A stretch of 39,545 nucleotides of DNA from assembly GCA_021846945.1 (NCBI GenBank), contig JAJZVZ010000023.1, positions 1 to 39,545 of the forward strand, in the 5' to 3' direction. The stretch is from Acidobacteriota bacterium (GTDB taxonomy: Bacteria > Acidobacteriota > Terriglobia > Terriglobales > Acidobacteriaceae). The notes beneath the pieces are model-generated. The model searched no databases, had not been told where the DNA came from, and worked only from the letters and a program-made list of their open reading frames with translations. Made by a program: the position numbers and the translations under genes. Positions 31,909 to 39,545 of this stretch are shown one piece after another (position 1 is the first letter of the stretch; the number at the start of each line of letters is the position of its first letter).

Positions 31909-33525
31909 ATGTTTGCAGTGACAGAAAGATATTCGGCAGTGGAACGTTCAGTAAGAGTGAGCATCAGGCAAGCTCATAGCCCGCAGAACACCTGCCATGA
32001 TTGGTTGCGGCGTTCCGCCCGGGGATTGGCGGCGGTTGCGGCCCTGCTATCACTTCTTTGTCTGGCTACGCGTCAAGAGGCCCGGGCGCAGACTTTCACT
32101 TCGCTTCATAGTTTCGATTTCAGCGATGGAGCATCGCCCTATGGTCGCCTGGTCATGGATTCGTCAGGGAATCTCTATGGAACGGCCCGATACGGGGGCT
32201 CCGCTTACGAGGGAGTAGTGTTCAAGTTGGATCCCTCCGGCGTCGTGACGATCCTGAATGATTTTGACTGGTATAACGGAGCGCAACCGCATGCCGGCCT
32301 GACCATGGGTCCGTCTGGCGTTTTCTACGGCACCACTTACAATGGCGGAGCATATGGCCAGGGAATCGTCTTCATGCTCACGGCTTCTCCCGGAACCGAA
32401 AGCGTTCTTCGGAGCTTGACCGGGAGCTACGGCGCATATCCCTATGCGGGTCTGATTATGGATTCGTCGGACAACTTCTACGGCACGGCGGCAGAAGGCG
32501 GCACCGGCTTGGGAGTAGTGTTCAAGTTGGATCCTGCCGGCAATGAGACCGTGCTTCACGAATTCACCGGGGGTGCCGACGGAGTATTCCCGTATGCCGG
32601 TCTGATCATGGACTCGTCGGGAAACCTCTACGGCACCACAGAAGGAGGTGGCTCCGGCGGATATGGGACAGTGTTCAAGATCAATTCCTCGGGCGTTGAG
32701 AGCATCCTCTATAACTTCACCGGGGGCGCCGACGGAGCATTCCCTCACGCCGGCCTGGTCAGGGATCCCGCGGGCAATCTCTATGGCACCGCTTCCGCGG
32801 GCGGTTCTGCGGGAGTCGGAACCGTGTTCGAGATCAGCGCTTCCGGCGCGTTTTCCCTGGTACATACCTTCGCGGGGTCAGATGGCGCAACACCCTACGC
32901 TGGCCTGGTGCGGGACTCGTCGGGCAATCTTTACGGCGCGACTTTCGGCGGCGGTTCTGCGGGTGATGGGACCGTGTTCAAAATTGATTCCTCCGGACAC
33001 GAGACCGTCCTCCACAGTTTTCACGGCAATGATGGTAGCCAGCCGCATTCTAGTCTGATGATCGACTCGTCGGGTGAAAATCTCTACGGAACGACCACCG
33101 TTGGCGGCGCAGGAGACGAGGGAACCGTATTTAAGATCGCTCTGGCGGTGCCTTTCTCCTACTTCAGCGCCAAACTCGATACGACCTCCGGACCTCCGCC
33201 GGGGTTCCAGTTGAAGGCGGACTTTACCCAAGGTGGTGGCGCCCCTGCCATTGATCCCGTTGCACAGGGCATGACGCTGACGGTTGGACCGTCGTACACC
33301 CTGACGATTCCGCCCGACGCTTTCTCTGTGACGAACAATGGATGGTGGGTCTACAGCGGCACGATCCAGGGGGTGTCACTGCAGGTTCGGCTCTCGCAGA
33401 CAGGCACCGCCTCCTACGAGATGCAGATCGATGCCACCGGAGTAGACCTCAGCTCGATTCCGAATCCGGTAAGGGTGACGCTAACCCTTGGGAGCAATAA
33501 CGGGACGACGGCAGTGAACCAATAG
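31909..33525 (+). CDS. GLoVer-repeat (TIGR03803-type) exported protein
   Basis: This 538-residue protein has a long N-region, a signal peptide ending near residue 60 (LATRQEARA-QT) and seven tandem repeats of about 48-50 residues from residue 74 (32128) to about 413. Each repeat follows the pattern G..P.AGL..DSSGNLYGT...GG...GTVFK.., the Gly-Leu/Val-Phe core of the GLoVer family. These repeats fold as beta-propeller-like blades, and seven would close a ring (inference). The C-terminal 125 residues are a different beta-rich domain. The ATG at 31909 is chosen because GGGAGG lies 8 nt upstream; 25 codons of upstream frame are dropped. It is probably surface-exposed, with unknown ligand, and has no operon partner. 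Confidence 0.85.
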   Translation: MFAVTERYSAVERSVRVSIRQAHSPQNTCHDWLRRSARGLAAVAALLSLLCLATRQEARAQTFTSLHSFDFSDGASPYGRLVMDSSGNLYGTARYGGSAYEGVVFKLDPSGVVTILNDFDWYNGAQPHAGLTMGPSGVFYGTTYNGGAYGQGIVFMLTASPGTESVLRSLTGSYGAYPYAGLIMDSSDNFYGTAAEGGTGLGVVFKLDPAGNETVLHEFTGGADGVFPYAGLIMDSSGNLYGTTEGGGSGGYGTVFKINSSGVESILYNFTGGADGAFPHAGLVRDPAGNLYGTASAGGSAGVGTVFEISASGAFSLVHTFAGSDGATPYAGLVRDSSGNLYGATFGGGSAGDGTVFKIDSSGHETVLHSFHGNDGSQPHSSLMIDSSGENLYGTTTVGGAGDEGTVFKIALAVPFSYFSAKLDTTSGPPPGFQLKADFTQGGGAPAIDPVAQGMTLTVGPSYTLTIPPDAFSVTNNGWWVYSGTIQGVSLQVRLSQTGTASYEMQIDATGVDLSSIPNPVRVTLTLGSNNGTTAVNQ

Positions 33526-33550
33526 CTTCGCGCAGGCCCTGAGTAGAGAA

Positions 33551-33586
33551 CAAGAAGGCCACATCGCTGACGATGGGGCCTTCTTG
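33551..33586. terminator. 15-bp hairpin between convergent genes
   Basis: CAAGAAGGCC (33551-33560) pairs with GGCCTTCTTG (33577-33586). Inside, CATCG pairs with CGATG, giving a 15-bp stem with one mismatch and a 4-nt loop. It lies 26 bp after the GLoVer stop and 32 bp before the end of the minus-strand methyltransferase gene, so it could act in both directions. No long T-run flanks it. Confidence 0.65.
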
Positions 33587-33617
33587 CTGGTATCCGCCCG
33601 CGCGAGCAACCGAGGCT

Positions 33618-34379
33618 TTACACTTCACCCGCTCCTGCTCCCGGCGCCGGCTGACCGGCCGTGCTGCCGCTGATAAACGCCCGCGCCACCAGTGACAATC
33701 CAAAGCCGACAAGGATGCCCTTGATCATGATCATGTGGTCATAGCTCCACGAGAGCACCGCCAGGCTCACAAAGATCCCAATAGGGTTCACCTCAGCGAG
33801 CACGGCCACCAGCCAGCGCGGCTTGCTGCCGGATGGCGGCAGGTTGCTGCGCAGCCGCGGGATCAGGCGTGGCACCGCGCGCACGTAGGCAAGATAGGGT
33901 TCGCCCAGGCGGCTGGCCAGGAATGCCTCTTCGCCCAGAATAAGGCGCAGCTGAAACACCGTCAGCAGCACCATGGCAACCAACGCTCCGGTGCTTGTCA
34001 TCAGGAAGGACAAAGCCGCCACCATGCACCATGTGCCCAGGTAGAGCGGATTGCGCACGTAGCGGAAGGGGCCCCCGGTCATCACGGCGTTGGCCTTCAT
34101 GTCTCTGCTCTGCACGGTTGTGGCCCCCAGGCATGCGGTGCCCCACACTCGAAGCACCATGCCGATGCCCGCCACCAGGGCGGCAAAGACGATCACGGCG
34201 GGCACTGCGGCGTCGAAGCTGGCGAGGCCCAGGCGGCTCAACAGGAGCGGCAGCCGCTCCAGCAACGGCATCGGCCCGCCCCAGCCCAGCCCCTTGATCC
34301 ACGGCGCCCAAAATCCAAGCAGAATGATGACCAGAATGATCAGGCTCCGCAGACGAAACTCGATTGCGCTTGCTCGCAT
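33618..34379 (-). CDS. Isoprenylcysteine carboxyl methyltransferase-like membrane protein
   Basis: This 253-residue integral membrane protein has about five hydrophobic helices. The ICMT/PEMT signature is TGGPFRYVRNPLYLGTW in the middle, followed by LGEEAFLASRLGEPYLAYVRAVPRLIP, which forms the SAM-binding C-terminal part. Bacterial members methylate lipids or small molecules; the substrate here is unknown. The ATG at 34379 (MRASAIEFRLR) is preferred over 34409 because GGGAG lies 6 nt upstream. A TACACT hexamer is 22 nt upstream, giving a short leader. It lies 117 bp downstream of the TonB receptor gene on the same strand. Confidence 0.75.
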   Translation of the reverse strand: MRASAIEFRLRSLIILVIILLGFWAPWIKGLGWGGPMPLLERLPLLLSRLGLASFDAAVPAVIVFAALVAGIGMVLRVWGTACLGATTVQSRDMKANAVMTGGPFRYVRNPLYLGTWCMVAALSFLMTSTGALVAMVLLTVFQLRLILGEEAFLASRLGEPYLAYVRAVPRLIPRLRSNLPPSGSKPRWLVAVLAEVNPIGIFVSLAVLSWSYDHMIMIKGILVGFGLSLVARAFISGSTAGQPAPGAGAGEV

Positions 34380-34496
34380 CCGCAACTCCCTGTTGCCGGA
34401 GTGTACCATCCGGCGCGCTGAGCGGGTGAGGAGGAGCGATTCGCAGCGCGGTCGTGGACTTTGTCTATATTGCGGAGTTCGCGGCCGCAGCTCCGG

Positions 34497-37400
34497 CTAA
34501 TAGATCAACTTGAGCGAGAGCTGAATCTGGCGTGAGGTGCCGGCGGTCCTGCTGATCTCGCCAAAGCCCGAGCCGTTGAGGATGTTGGCGGGCAAGCCCA
34601 TGTTGACGATGTTGAAAAGATTAAAGAACTCGCTGCGGAATTGCAGGTCCATGCGCTCAGCGCCGCTGGGTCGACGGCCAAAGGGCGTGTCTTTGATGAG
34701 CGCGAAATCGAAATCATAGTAAGCGGGCCCGCGGAAGGTGTTGCGCCCGAGCGTACCGAAGCGGCCCTGGTTTGGCCCCGTGCCGCCGGGCACATGAATG
34801 GGGATGTAAAAGAACCTGGTGGCGTTGTTCGCGCCCTCGCCGAAGTAGTCAAGGCGCACCTTGCGCGCGGTGGAGAGATTCGGTGTGGCGATCTGGTCGG
34901 GCCGGTCCACGCCGTTGGAACCAGCGCCGGTCTGCTGAATCCCGGAGAAAACAGTAAAGGGCGAGCCGGAACTAATGCTGGAGATGCTGAGGAATTCCCA
35001 GCCGCCGGTGACTTTCCTGCTCACTGGCTGCAGGAAGCCAACACTGTCCAGATGCATATCCTGAATCAAACTCAGGCCGAATACGTGCGTCACATCGAAG
35101 GATGATGGGCCTTTTTCAGCATGCGTATTGTAGGGATTCTGCGGAAATCCCTGCGCCACCGCGCCCGTAGAACCGGTGCCGCCGATCACCTGGCTGGTAT
35201 CGTCAAGCGACTTGCTCCAGGTGTAGCTGGCCTGAACACCGGGGCCTCCGTGGCCCATCGTTCCGGAGAGCGAAGTCTGCAGTGCGTGATACGTGGAGTG
35301 CGCCGTCGCGGTAATCTCGTTCTCAAAGCCGAAGCCGCCGGTGACGTTGCCGGCGCTATTGAAGGTGGTCAGAGGAGCAAAGGCCGCATCGGCTCCGGGG
35401 TAGGCATTTGGAAAGCTCATCCGCGGCAGTCGTTCACTGGCCGTGCCCACGTAATTGGCGTCGCCGGTCAGGTTGCCGAATTTGTGTTCCACTCCGAGCG
35501 TCCAGGTGAAAAGCGTGGCGTTGCCAAAGTTTCGATCCACGCCATTCAGCACCAGATCGCTCACGACGTGGCCCGGCGTGAGCGTGGCCACATCCTGCTC
35601 ATAGCGATTGATGTCCATCACCGTATTGGGCGCAACGCTTTTCGTGTTGCCCGAGGCGAAGATGTTCACACCTTGCGGCGTATAGGCATTGGGCAACTGC
35701 GACGGAGTGATCTGAAAGCCGTAATGGATCGGCGCTTGCGCGGCGGAGAGCAGGCGCGGCATCACGGCAAACGGCGTTGAGCCGGTGAGGAAATTATCCT
35801 GCCAGATATTGGGGGGAATGACCGTAATCGCCCCGCCCACATGCGCCTGCAGGTTATTCAGGACTTGCCATGCCGCCTCAACGCGCGGACCCCAGCCGGT
35901 CCAGTTCGTCTTGTAGGCAGGTTGCGGATTCACCACATACTCCTGCTTTCCGTTCGCATAAAGAAAACTTGAAGTCCGGTGGGCGCGCTCGCTGATCGGT
36001 GTATACAGTTCCCAGCGCACACCGTAATCGAGGGTAAAGTTGCTTGTTACCTTCCAGGTGTCCTGTATATAGGCATTGACGTTGTTGCGGCTGTCGGCGG
36101 CGGGGCCGATGTGAGGCCCGCTGGAAAAGTACGGAGGCGCGATGGAGATGGTATAGACAAAGGGGCTGCCGGAGAGAAAGCTTGAAAGCGTGTCCGGAAA
36201 GGGATTGCCGGGATAAATGTTGTGCTTTCCGCTCGCAGAAGGAATGAATTCGTCTGAGTAAGCGATGCCGCCGCCAAAGTCGTACTCGCCGTTGGGGCTG
36301 ATGCCGTAATAAGTGGAATCGCGGTTGGCGCGCATCTCCACGCCGGCTTTGATGGCGTGGCGTCCGGTGACATAAGCGATGCTTTGTTGCCCCTGGAAGA
36401 GATTGCCATAGGCCTGCGTCACCGATCCACCGGCGGAATTGAAGGCCTCGAAGAGGCCGTCGTTAAATTTGACCGCCGGATCGGTATGGTTGGGCGTCGG
36501 AAAGCCCGGTGTAGAGCGCTCGATGCTGAGTAAGGACTCGATGGTCAGCCGCGGCGAAATCGTCCGCGTGTAGGTTCCCACCACGTTGCGCTCACGGTCA
36601 ATGTAGTCAATCCCGAAGGTGGGATCGATGGCGGTCTGATCAGGATTGGTAATGGGGCCGGTCAGATTGTCCAGCGTGAACCGCGCAAAGAAATGATCTT
36701 TTGGCGAGAACTGCTGATCAATCCGCAGAGAAAACTGGTCGGCGTCCGTTGATACTTTCGACGGAGTCGCATACGTGTTCTGCTGAAAAGAACCGCTAGG
36801 GTCGTTGGGCAGCGGATAACGCGCGAGCACCCTGGCGATGCCGGGATCGACGGGCACCGTCAACGTGTCTGCGGAGCCGTCGGGATATGTGACCGTGTCC
36901 ACGCCTGTGCGCTCGAGTGCCGTGGGGACGGGCATCACTTGCGTTGTGCCCAGTACCTGGCGGAAGCCCTGGTACTCCGCAAAGTAAAAGGTACGCCTGC
37001 GGCCGTCATAGACGTGCGGAAGATAGACCGGCCCGCCGTTGGTAAAGCCGAACTCGTTACGCCGGAAAGGCGGAATCCTGCCCGGAAAAGCCGGCGTGGC
37101 ATGGTCGAAGTAGTTGCGCGCGTCGAAGGCGGAGTTGCGTACGAACTCAAAGAACGATCCATGAAAACCACTGGCACCGGAGCGGGTAATGATATTGGTG
37201 AAGCCCGCGGCCCCGTGCCCAATCTCCGCCGGCATCCAGCCGGAGCTCGATTGGACCGATTCAATGGCATCGACGTTGAAGTTGGAGAAGGTGGCGCCGC
37301 CCATCTCGGGATCGCTGATGTCGGCGCCGTCCATGGCGAAGACCGCCTCGACGCCGCGCTGCCCGTTGATGGCGAACTGCGCGGTAAAGTTGGTGGCGCC

Positions 37401-37964
37401 GTTGACGTCAGTCATGGTACCCGCCGCCAGCAGCAGGAGCGTGCCGAAGTCGCGCGCGTTCAGCGGCAGCTCGCTCACCTCCTGGCTTGACAGTTCTTCA
37501 CCGCCGGTTGCTGCTTGCCCCTGCAAAACGGTGACGCTGAGTGCTCCACGGCTTGAGAGCGTAATCACCACCGGAGGAACGGCCGGAGCCAGGTTGATTG
37601 ATTGCGCGTAGTCCGCCTTGCGGCCATTCGCTTCCACGTGGAGCCGGTAAACGCCTGCCGGCAGAGCCGGCAGCCGAAAGCCGCCCTGCGCCCCGGTCAC
37701 GGCGTCAGCCCTTGCCCCATTGCCGGTGAGACGGACCGTCGCCGAAGGAATGGGCGCGCCGGCATCGGTGTGCAGTATCCCCTGCCAGATTATCTGCACG
37801 GCCTGCTGCGCATGTGCCACCGTGGACAGGAACAGCACCGCCGCCAACAGTGTCCAGAATTCTTTTCTCTTGCGTCCTGCGCTGGAGCAGTTCGACGCGT
37901 GCCAAAAACGGACTTTCAAGTGTGCGAAGCCTTCAAGATTTAATTTGCACCGAGCCCGGAACAT
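34497..37964 (-). CDS. Second TonB-dependent receptor, Oar-like
   Basis: This 1,155-residue outer-membrane receptor has a long basic N-region, a signal peptide ending about residue 52 (LSTVAHA-QQ), a carboxypeptidase-regulatory-like domain (about 57-140) and a plug with ELPLNARDF. The beta-barrel ends in IQLSLKLIY. It is a distant paralogue of the 3684-7217 receptor with the same layout but low local similarity. The 32-residue stretch before the hydrophobic core is unusually long, so a downstream start is possible. The chosen ATG at 37964 has a perfect TATAAT (38008-38013) giving a leader of about 37 nt. It is divergent from mnmE across 141 bp. Its ligand is unknown; no SusD-like partner is next to it. 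Confidence 0.88.
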   Translation of the reverse strand: MFRARCKLNLEGFAHLKVRFWHASNCSSAGRKRKEFWTLLAAVLFLSTVAHAQQAVQIIWQGILHTDAGAPIPSATVRLTGNGARADAVTGAQGGFRLPALPAGVYRLHVEANGRKADYAQSINLAPAVPPVVITLSSRGALSVTVLQGQAATGGEELSSQEVSELPLNARDFGTLLLLAAGTMTDVNGATNFTAQFAINGQRGVEAVFAMDGADISDPEMGGATFSNFNVDAIESVQSSSGWMPAEIGHGAAGFTNIITRSGASGFHGSFFEFVRNSAFDARNYFDHATPAFPGRIPPFRRNEFGFTNGGPVYLPHVYDGRRRTFYFAEYQGFRQVLGTTQVMPVPTALERTGVDTVTYPDGSADTLTVPVDPGIARVLARYPLPNDPSGSFQQNTYATPSKVSTDADQFSLRIDQQFSPKDHFFARFTLDNLTGPITNPDQTAIDPTFGIDYIDRERNVVGTYTRTISPRLTIESLLSIERSTPGFPTPNHTDPAVKFNDGLFEAFNSAGGSVTQAYGNLFQGQQSIAYVTGRHAIKAGVEMRANRDSTYYGISPNGEYDFGGGIAYSDEFIPSASGKHNIYPGNPFPDTLSSFLSGSPFVYTISIAPPYFSSGPHIGPAADSRNNVNAYIQDTWKVTSNFTLDYGVRWELYTPISERAHRTSSFLYANGKQEYVVNPQPAYKTNWTGWGPRVEAAWQVLNNLQAHVGGAITVIPPNIWQDNFLTGSTPFAVMPRLLSAAQAPIHYGFQITPSQLPNAYTPQGVNIFASGNTKSVAPNTVMDINRYEQDVATLTPGHVVSDLVLNGVDRNFGNATLFTWTLGVEHKFGNLTGDANYVGTASERLPRMSFPNAYPGADAAFAPLTTFNSAGNVTGGFGFENEITATAHSTYHALQTSLSGTMGHGGPGVQASYTWSKSLDDTSQVIGGTGSTGAVAQGFPQNPYNTHAEKGPSSFDVTHVFGLSLIQDMHLDSVGFLQPVSRKVTGGWEFLSISSISSGSPFTVFSGIQQTGAGSNGVDRPDQIATPNLSTARKVRLDYFGEGANNATRFFYIPIHVPGGTGPNQGRFGTLGRNTFRGPAYYDFDFALIKDTPFGRRPSGAERMDLQFRSEFFNLFNIVNMGLPANILNGSGFGEISRTAGTSRQIQLSLKLIY

Positions 37965-38007
37965 GTCTTGGAAGCGGGAAAAATCTGCTACCGCTGCGTT
38001 GCACAGG

Positions 38008-38013
38008 ATTATA
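38008..38013 (-). promoter_or_regulatory. -10 hexamer TATAAT of the second TonB receptor
   Basis: On the minus strand the hexamer is exactly TATAAT, 44 nt before the ATG at 37964. A clear -35 is missing; TAACGA lies at the expected distance. Confidence 0.5.
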
Positions 38014-38088
38014 TCGTTGCGTGGAGGGAGTCGTTATTTTATGCGGGAGGAACGGTGTCCCGCGTCACCAGGGTGAACGAAAAACATC

Positions 38089-38094
38089 TACACT
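38089..38094 (+). promoter_or_regulatory. -10 hexamer TACACT before mnmE
   Basis: TACACT ends 11 nt before the mnmE ATG at 38106. There is no SD, so the leader would be 0-5 nt. Confidence 0.45.
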
Positions 38095-38105
38095 GTTTGC
38101 AGTCA

Positions 38106-39494
38106 ATGCCAAGTACAGAACCGAATCCCGATACCATTGCCGCCATCTCGACGCCTCCGGGACGGGGCGGCATCGGTATGGTGCGCCTTAGCGGTCCCCA
38201 CGCCAGCTCCATCGCCGCGCAACTGGTGAGCCTGCGCCATCCGCTGGAGCATGGACGGGCGCGACTGGCCGACGTGCTTGACGCGGACACCGCCGATGCG
38301 GCTCCGGGCGAGTCTGCGCGCATCGACGAGGCGATGGTCACGTGGTTTCAGGCGCCCCACTCCTATACCGCCGAGGATGTGGTGGAGATTGCCGCGCACG
38401 GTTCGCCAGTGGTGCTTAACCTGCTGCTGCGCCGTGCCATCGCCCTGGGTGCGCGCCTGGCCGAGCCCGGCGAGTTTACGCAGCGCGCCTTTCTCGCCGG
38501 CCGCGTCGACCTGACCCAGGCCGAGGCCGTGCGCGACCTTATCGAGGCGCAGACCCTGACGCAGGCGCGCCAGGCGGCCAGCCAGATGGGTGGCGCGCTC
38601 AGCCGGCGCGTGGCCCCGGTGAAGCAGGCGCTGGTGGAATTGATTGCCCTGCTCGAAGCCGGTATCGATTTTGCCGAGGACGACATCGACGTTACTCCGC
38701 AGGCCGAGATCGCCCGCCGCATCGATGCGCTCACCCCACCGCTGGCGGCTCTGGAAGCATCCTTTGCCCGCGGCCACATTGTCCACGACGGCCTGACCCT
38801 GGCCATCGTCGGTCGCCCCAACGCCGGCAAAAGCTCGCTCTTTAATCGCCTGGCCGAGCGCGACCGGGCCATTGTAACGGCAACGCCCGGCACCACTCGC
38901 GACCTGGTGACGGAGCGCATCGCCCTTGGCGGCATCCCGCTGGAACTGATGGATACGGCCGGTTTGCGCGAGAGCCTCGAAGAGGCGGAGCAAATGGGGA
39001 TCGCCCGCAGCCGCGAAGCCTTTGCCGATGCGGCGCTGGTGCTCGTGGTTCTCGATGCCACCCAGCCGATCAATGATGAGGAGCGGCGTCTGCTTGAGGC
39101 GGTCCAGGGCCGTCCCGCGCTGGTGGTCATCAACAAAAGCGACCTTGCCGAGGCGCATCCCTCCGCCAGCGATCTTGCGGGTATCGCCGTGCTTTCCACC
39201 TCCGCACGTACGGGCGAAGGCATTCCGGAGCTGCGCGAGCGCATTCTGGCATTGGCTACGGGCGGAGCCGCCGCTGAGCCCGGTATGTTGACGAACCTGC
39301 GCCAGCACCAGGCCGTGTCTACGGCCATCGCGGCCCTCGCCGATGCCGCCCAGGCCAACGCCAATGCGATACCGCACGAGATGATCCTGCTGGATCTCTA
39401 TCGCTCGCTCTGGGCACTCGACTCGCTTACAGGTCAAACTACTCCCGACGATATTCTCAACTTGATCTTCTCAACCTTCTGCATCGGCAAGTAG
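38106..39494 (+). CDS. mnmE: tRNA-modifying GTPase MnmE
   Basis: This 462-residue GTPase works with MnmG to add carboxymethylaminomethyl groups to wobble uridine in tRNA. The N-terminal folate-binding domain (DTIAAISTPPGRGGIGMVRLSG) leads into a helical domain and a G domain with G1 GRPNAGKSS (236-244), G3 DTAG (283-286) and G4 NKSD. The conserved C-terminal FCIGK (458-462) supplies the catalytic cysteine. The frame is open upstream to 37968, but the ATG at 38106 gives the family's usual N-terminus. mnmG is not seen before the window ends. It is divergent from a TonB receptor gene. Confidence 0.95.
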   Translation: MPSTEPNPDTIAAISTPPGRGGIGMVRLSGPHASSIAAQLVSLRHPLEHGRARLADVLDADTADAAPGESARIDEAMVTWFQAPHSYTAEDVVEIAAHGSPVVLNLLLRRAIALGARLAEPGEFTQRAFLAGRVDLTQAEAVRDLIEAQTLTQARQAASQMGGALSRRVAPVKQALVELIALLEAGIDFAEDDIDVTPQAEIARRIDALTPPLAALEASFARGHIVHDGLTLAIVGRPNAGKSSLFNRLAERDRAIVTATPGTTRDLVTERIALGGIPLELMDTAGLRESLEEAEQMGIARSREAFADAALVLVVLDATQPINDEERRLLEAVQGRPALVVINKSDLAEAHPSASDLAGIAVLSTSARTGEGIPELRERILALATGGAAAEPGMLTNLRQHQAVSTAIAALADAAQANANAIPHEMILLDLYRSLWALDSLTGQTTPDDILNLIFSTFCIGK

Positions 39495-39545
39495 ACGATA
39501 TAATGTTTATTATCAATAATTTATATAGTCAAGAATATACTTGAC
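39495..39545. other. AT-rich tail after mnmE
   Basis: These last 51 bases are markedly AT-rich compared with the GC-rich genes around them. They include TATAAT (39500-39505) and end in an 18-bp dyad GTCAAG-aatata-CTTGAC (39528-39545). The window ends inside this element's surroundings, so its role cannot be judged. Confidence 0.5.
39528..39545. promoter_or_regulatory. 18-bp dyad GTCAA-N8-TTGAC after mnmE
   Basis: GTCAAG (39528-39533) and CTTGAC (39540-39545) form a perfect 6-bp inverted repeat with a 6-bp AT spacer. The architecture matches the dyad upstream of parA. Confidence 0.4.

Noticed and set aside
32128-33150. The repeated pattern as a CRISPR or satellite array
   Set aside because: Repeats are in frame, diverged, about 150 bp long and encode GLoVer protein repeats.
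37630-37645. parS-like sequence around CCACGTGG in the second TonB receptor gene
   Set aside because: Only the central 8 bp match; both flanks carry two mismatches, so it is unlikely to bind ParB.

Overview
The window looks like chromosomal DNA of a GC-rich acidobacterium, most likely class Terriglobia (Acidobacteriaceae). The evidence is two Oar-type TonB-dependent receptors of about 1,150-1,180 residues with N-terminal carboxypeptidase-regulatory-like domains and the PLNGRN / PLNARD signature, a GLoVer-repeat surface protein, an Ig-like repeat membrane protein, two GH79 glycoside hydrolases (a family studied in Acidobacterium capsulatum), and high GC throughout. This assignment is inferred from protein character. 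No rRNA, tRNA, CRISPR array, prophage or insertion sequence was seen.

Layout. 1-1904: the end of a TPR protein and a small membrane protein. 2010-8935 (minus): a carbohydrate-use cluster in the order LacI-type regulator, TonB receptor, sulfatase. It has a LacI-type operator upstream of the receptor and two strong hairpins between receptor and sulfatase. 9600-10955: a degenerate kinase domain joined through one membrane helix to a SPOR domain. 11016-12137 (minus): dnaN. 12956-16537: folC, plsC, a class-I glutamine amidotransferase and rsmG, tightly packed and partly overlapping. 16570-19834 (minus): two tandem GH79 enzymes. 19835-22126: two perfect parS sites, then parA and parB. 22272-24871: a molybdopterin oxidoreductase and a membrane-anchored rhodanese. 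25099-28050 (minus): a PabB-PabC fusion and an Ig-like protein. 28273-30858: a KBL/AONS-type aminotransferase, ruvA and a DUF2461 gene. 31190-31486: HU, preceded by helically phased A-tracts and followed by a strong terminator. 31909-33525: the GLoVer-repeat protein. 33618-37964 (minus): an ICMT-like methyltransferase and a second TonB receptor. 38106-39494: mnmE, followed by an abrupt AT-rich tail.

How it fits together. dnaN, rsmG, parA, parB, parS and mnmE are classic neighbours of the replication origin, so the window is probably origin-proximal. The usual rsmG-parA adjacency is broken by the GH79 pair, and dnaA, mnmG, yidC and rpmH are absent. folC and pabBC are two separate folate-pathway loci. 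The secreted enzymes (sulfatase, two GH79s) and the TonB receptors point to use of acidic or sulfated plant- or microbe-derived polysaccharides.

The most striking signals outside the genes are: (1) a TANNNT -10-like hexamer lying 6-11 nt before the ATG of nine genes that lack a Shine-Dalgarno, suggesting leaderless transcripts; (2) six A-tracts spaced 10-11 bp apart upstream of the HU gene; (3) the pseudokinase-SPOR fusion; (4) a three-copy heptamer repeat inside the oxidoreductase gene; (5) an 18-bp dyad GTCAA-N8-TTGAC found once before parA and once after mnmE. No wholly new multi-gene system could be demonstrated from sequence alone.
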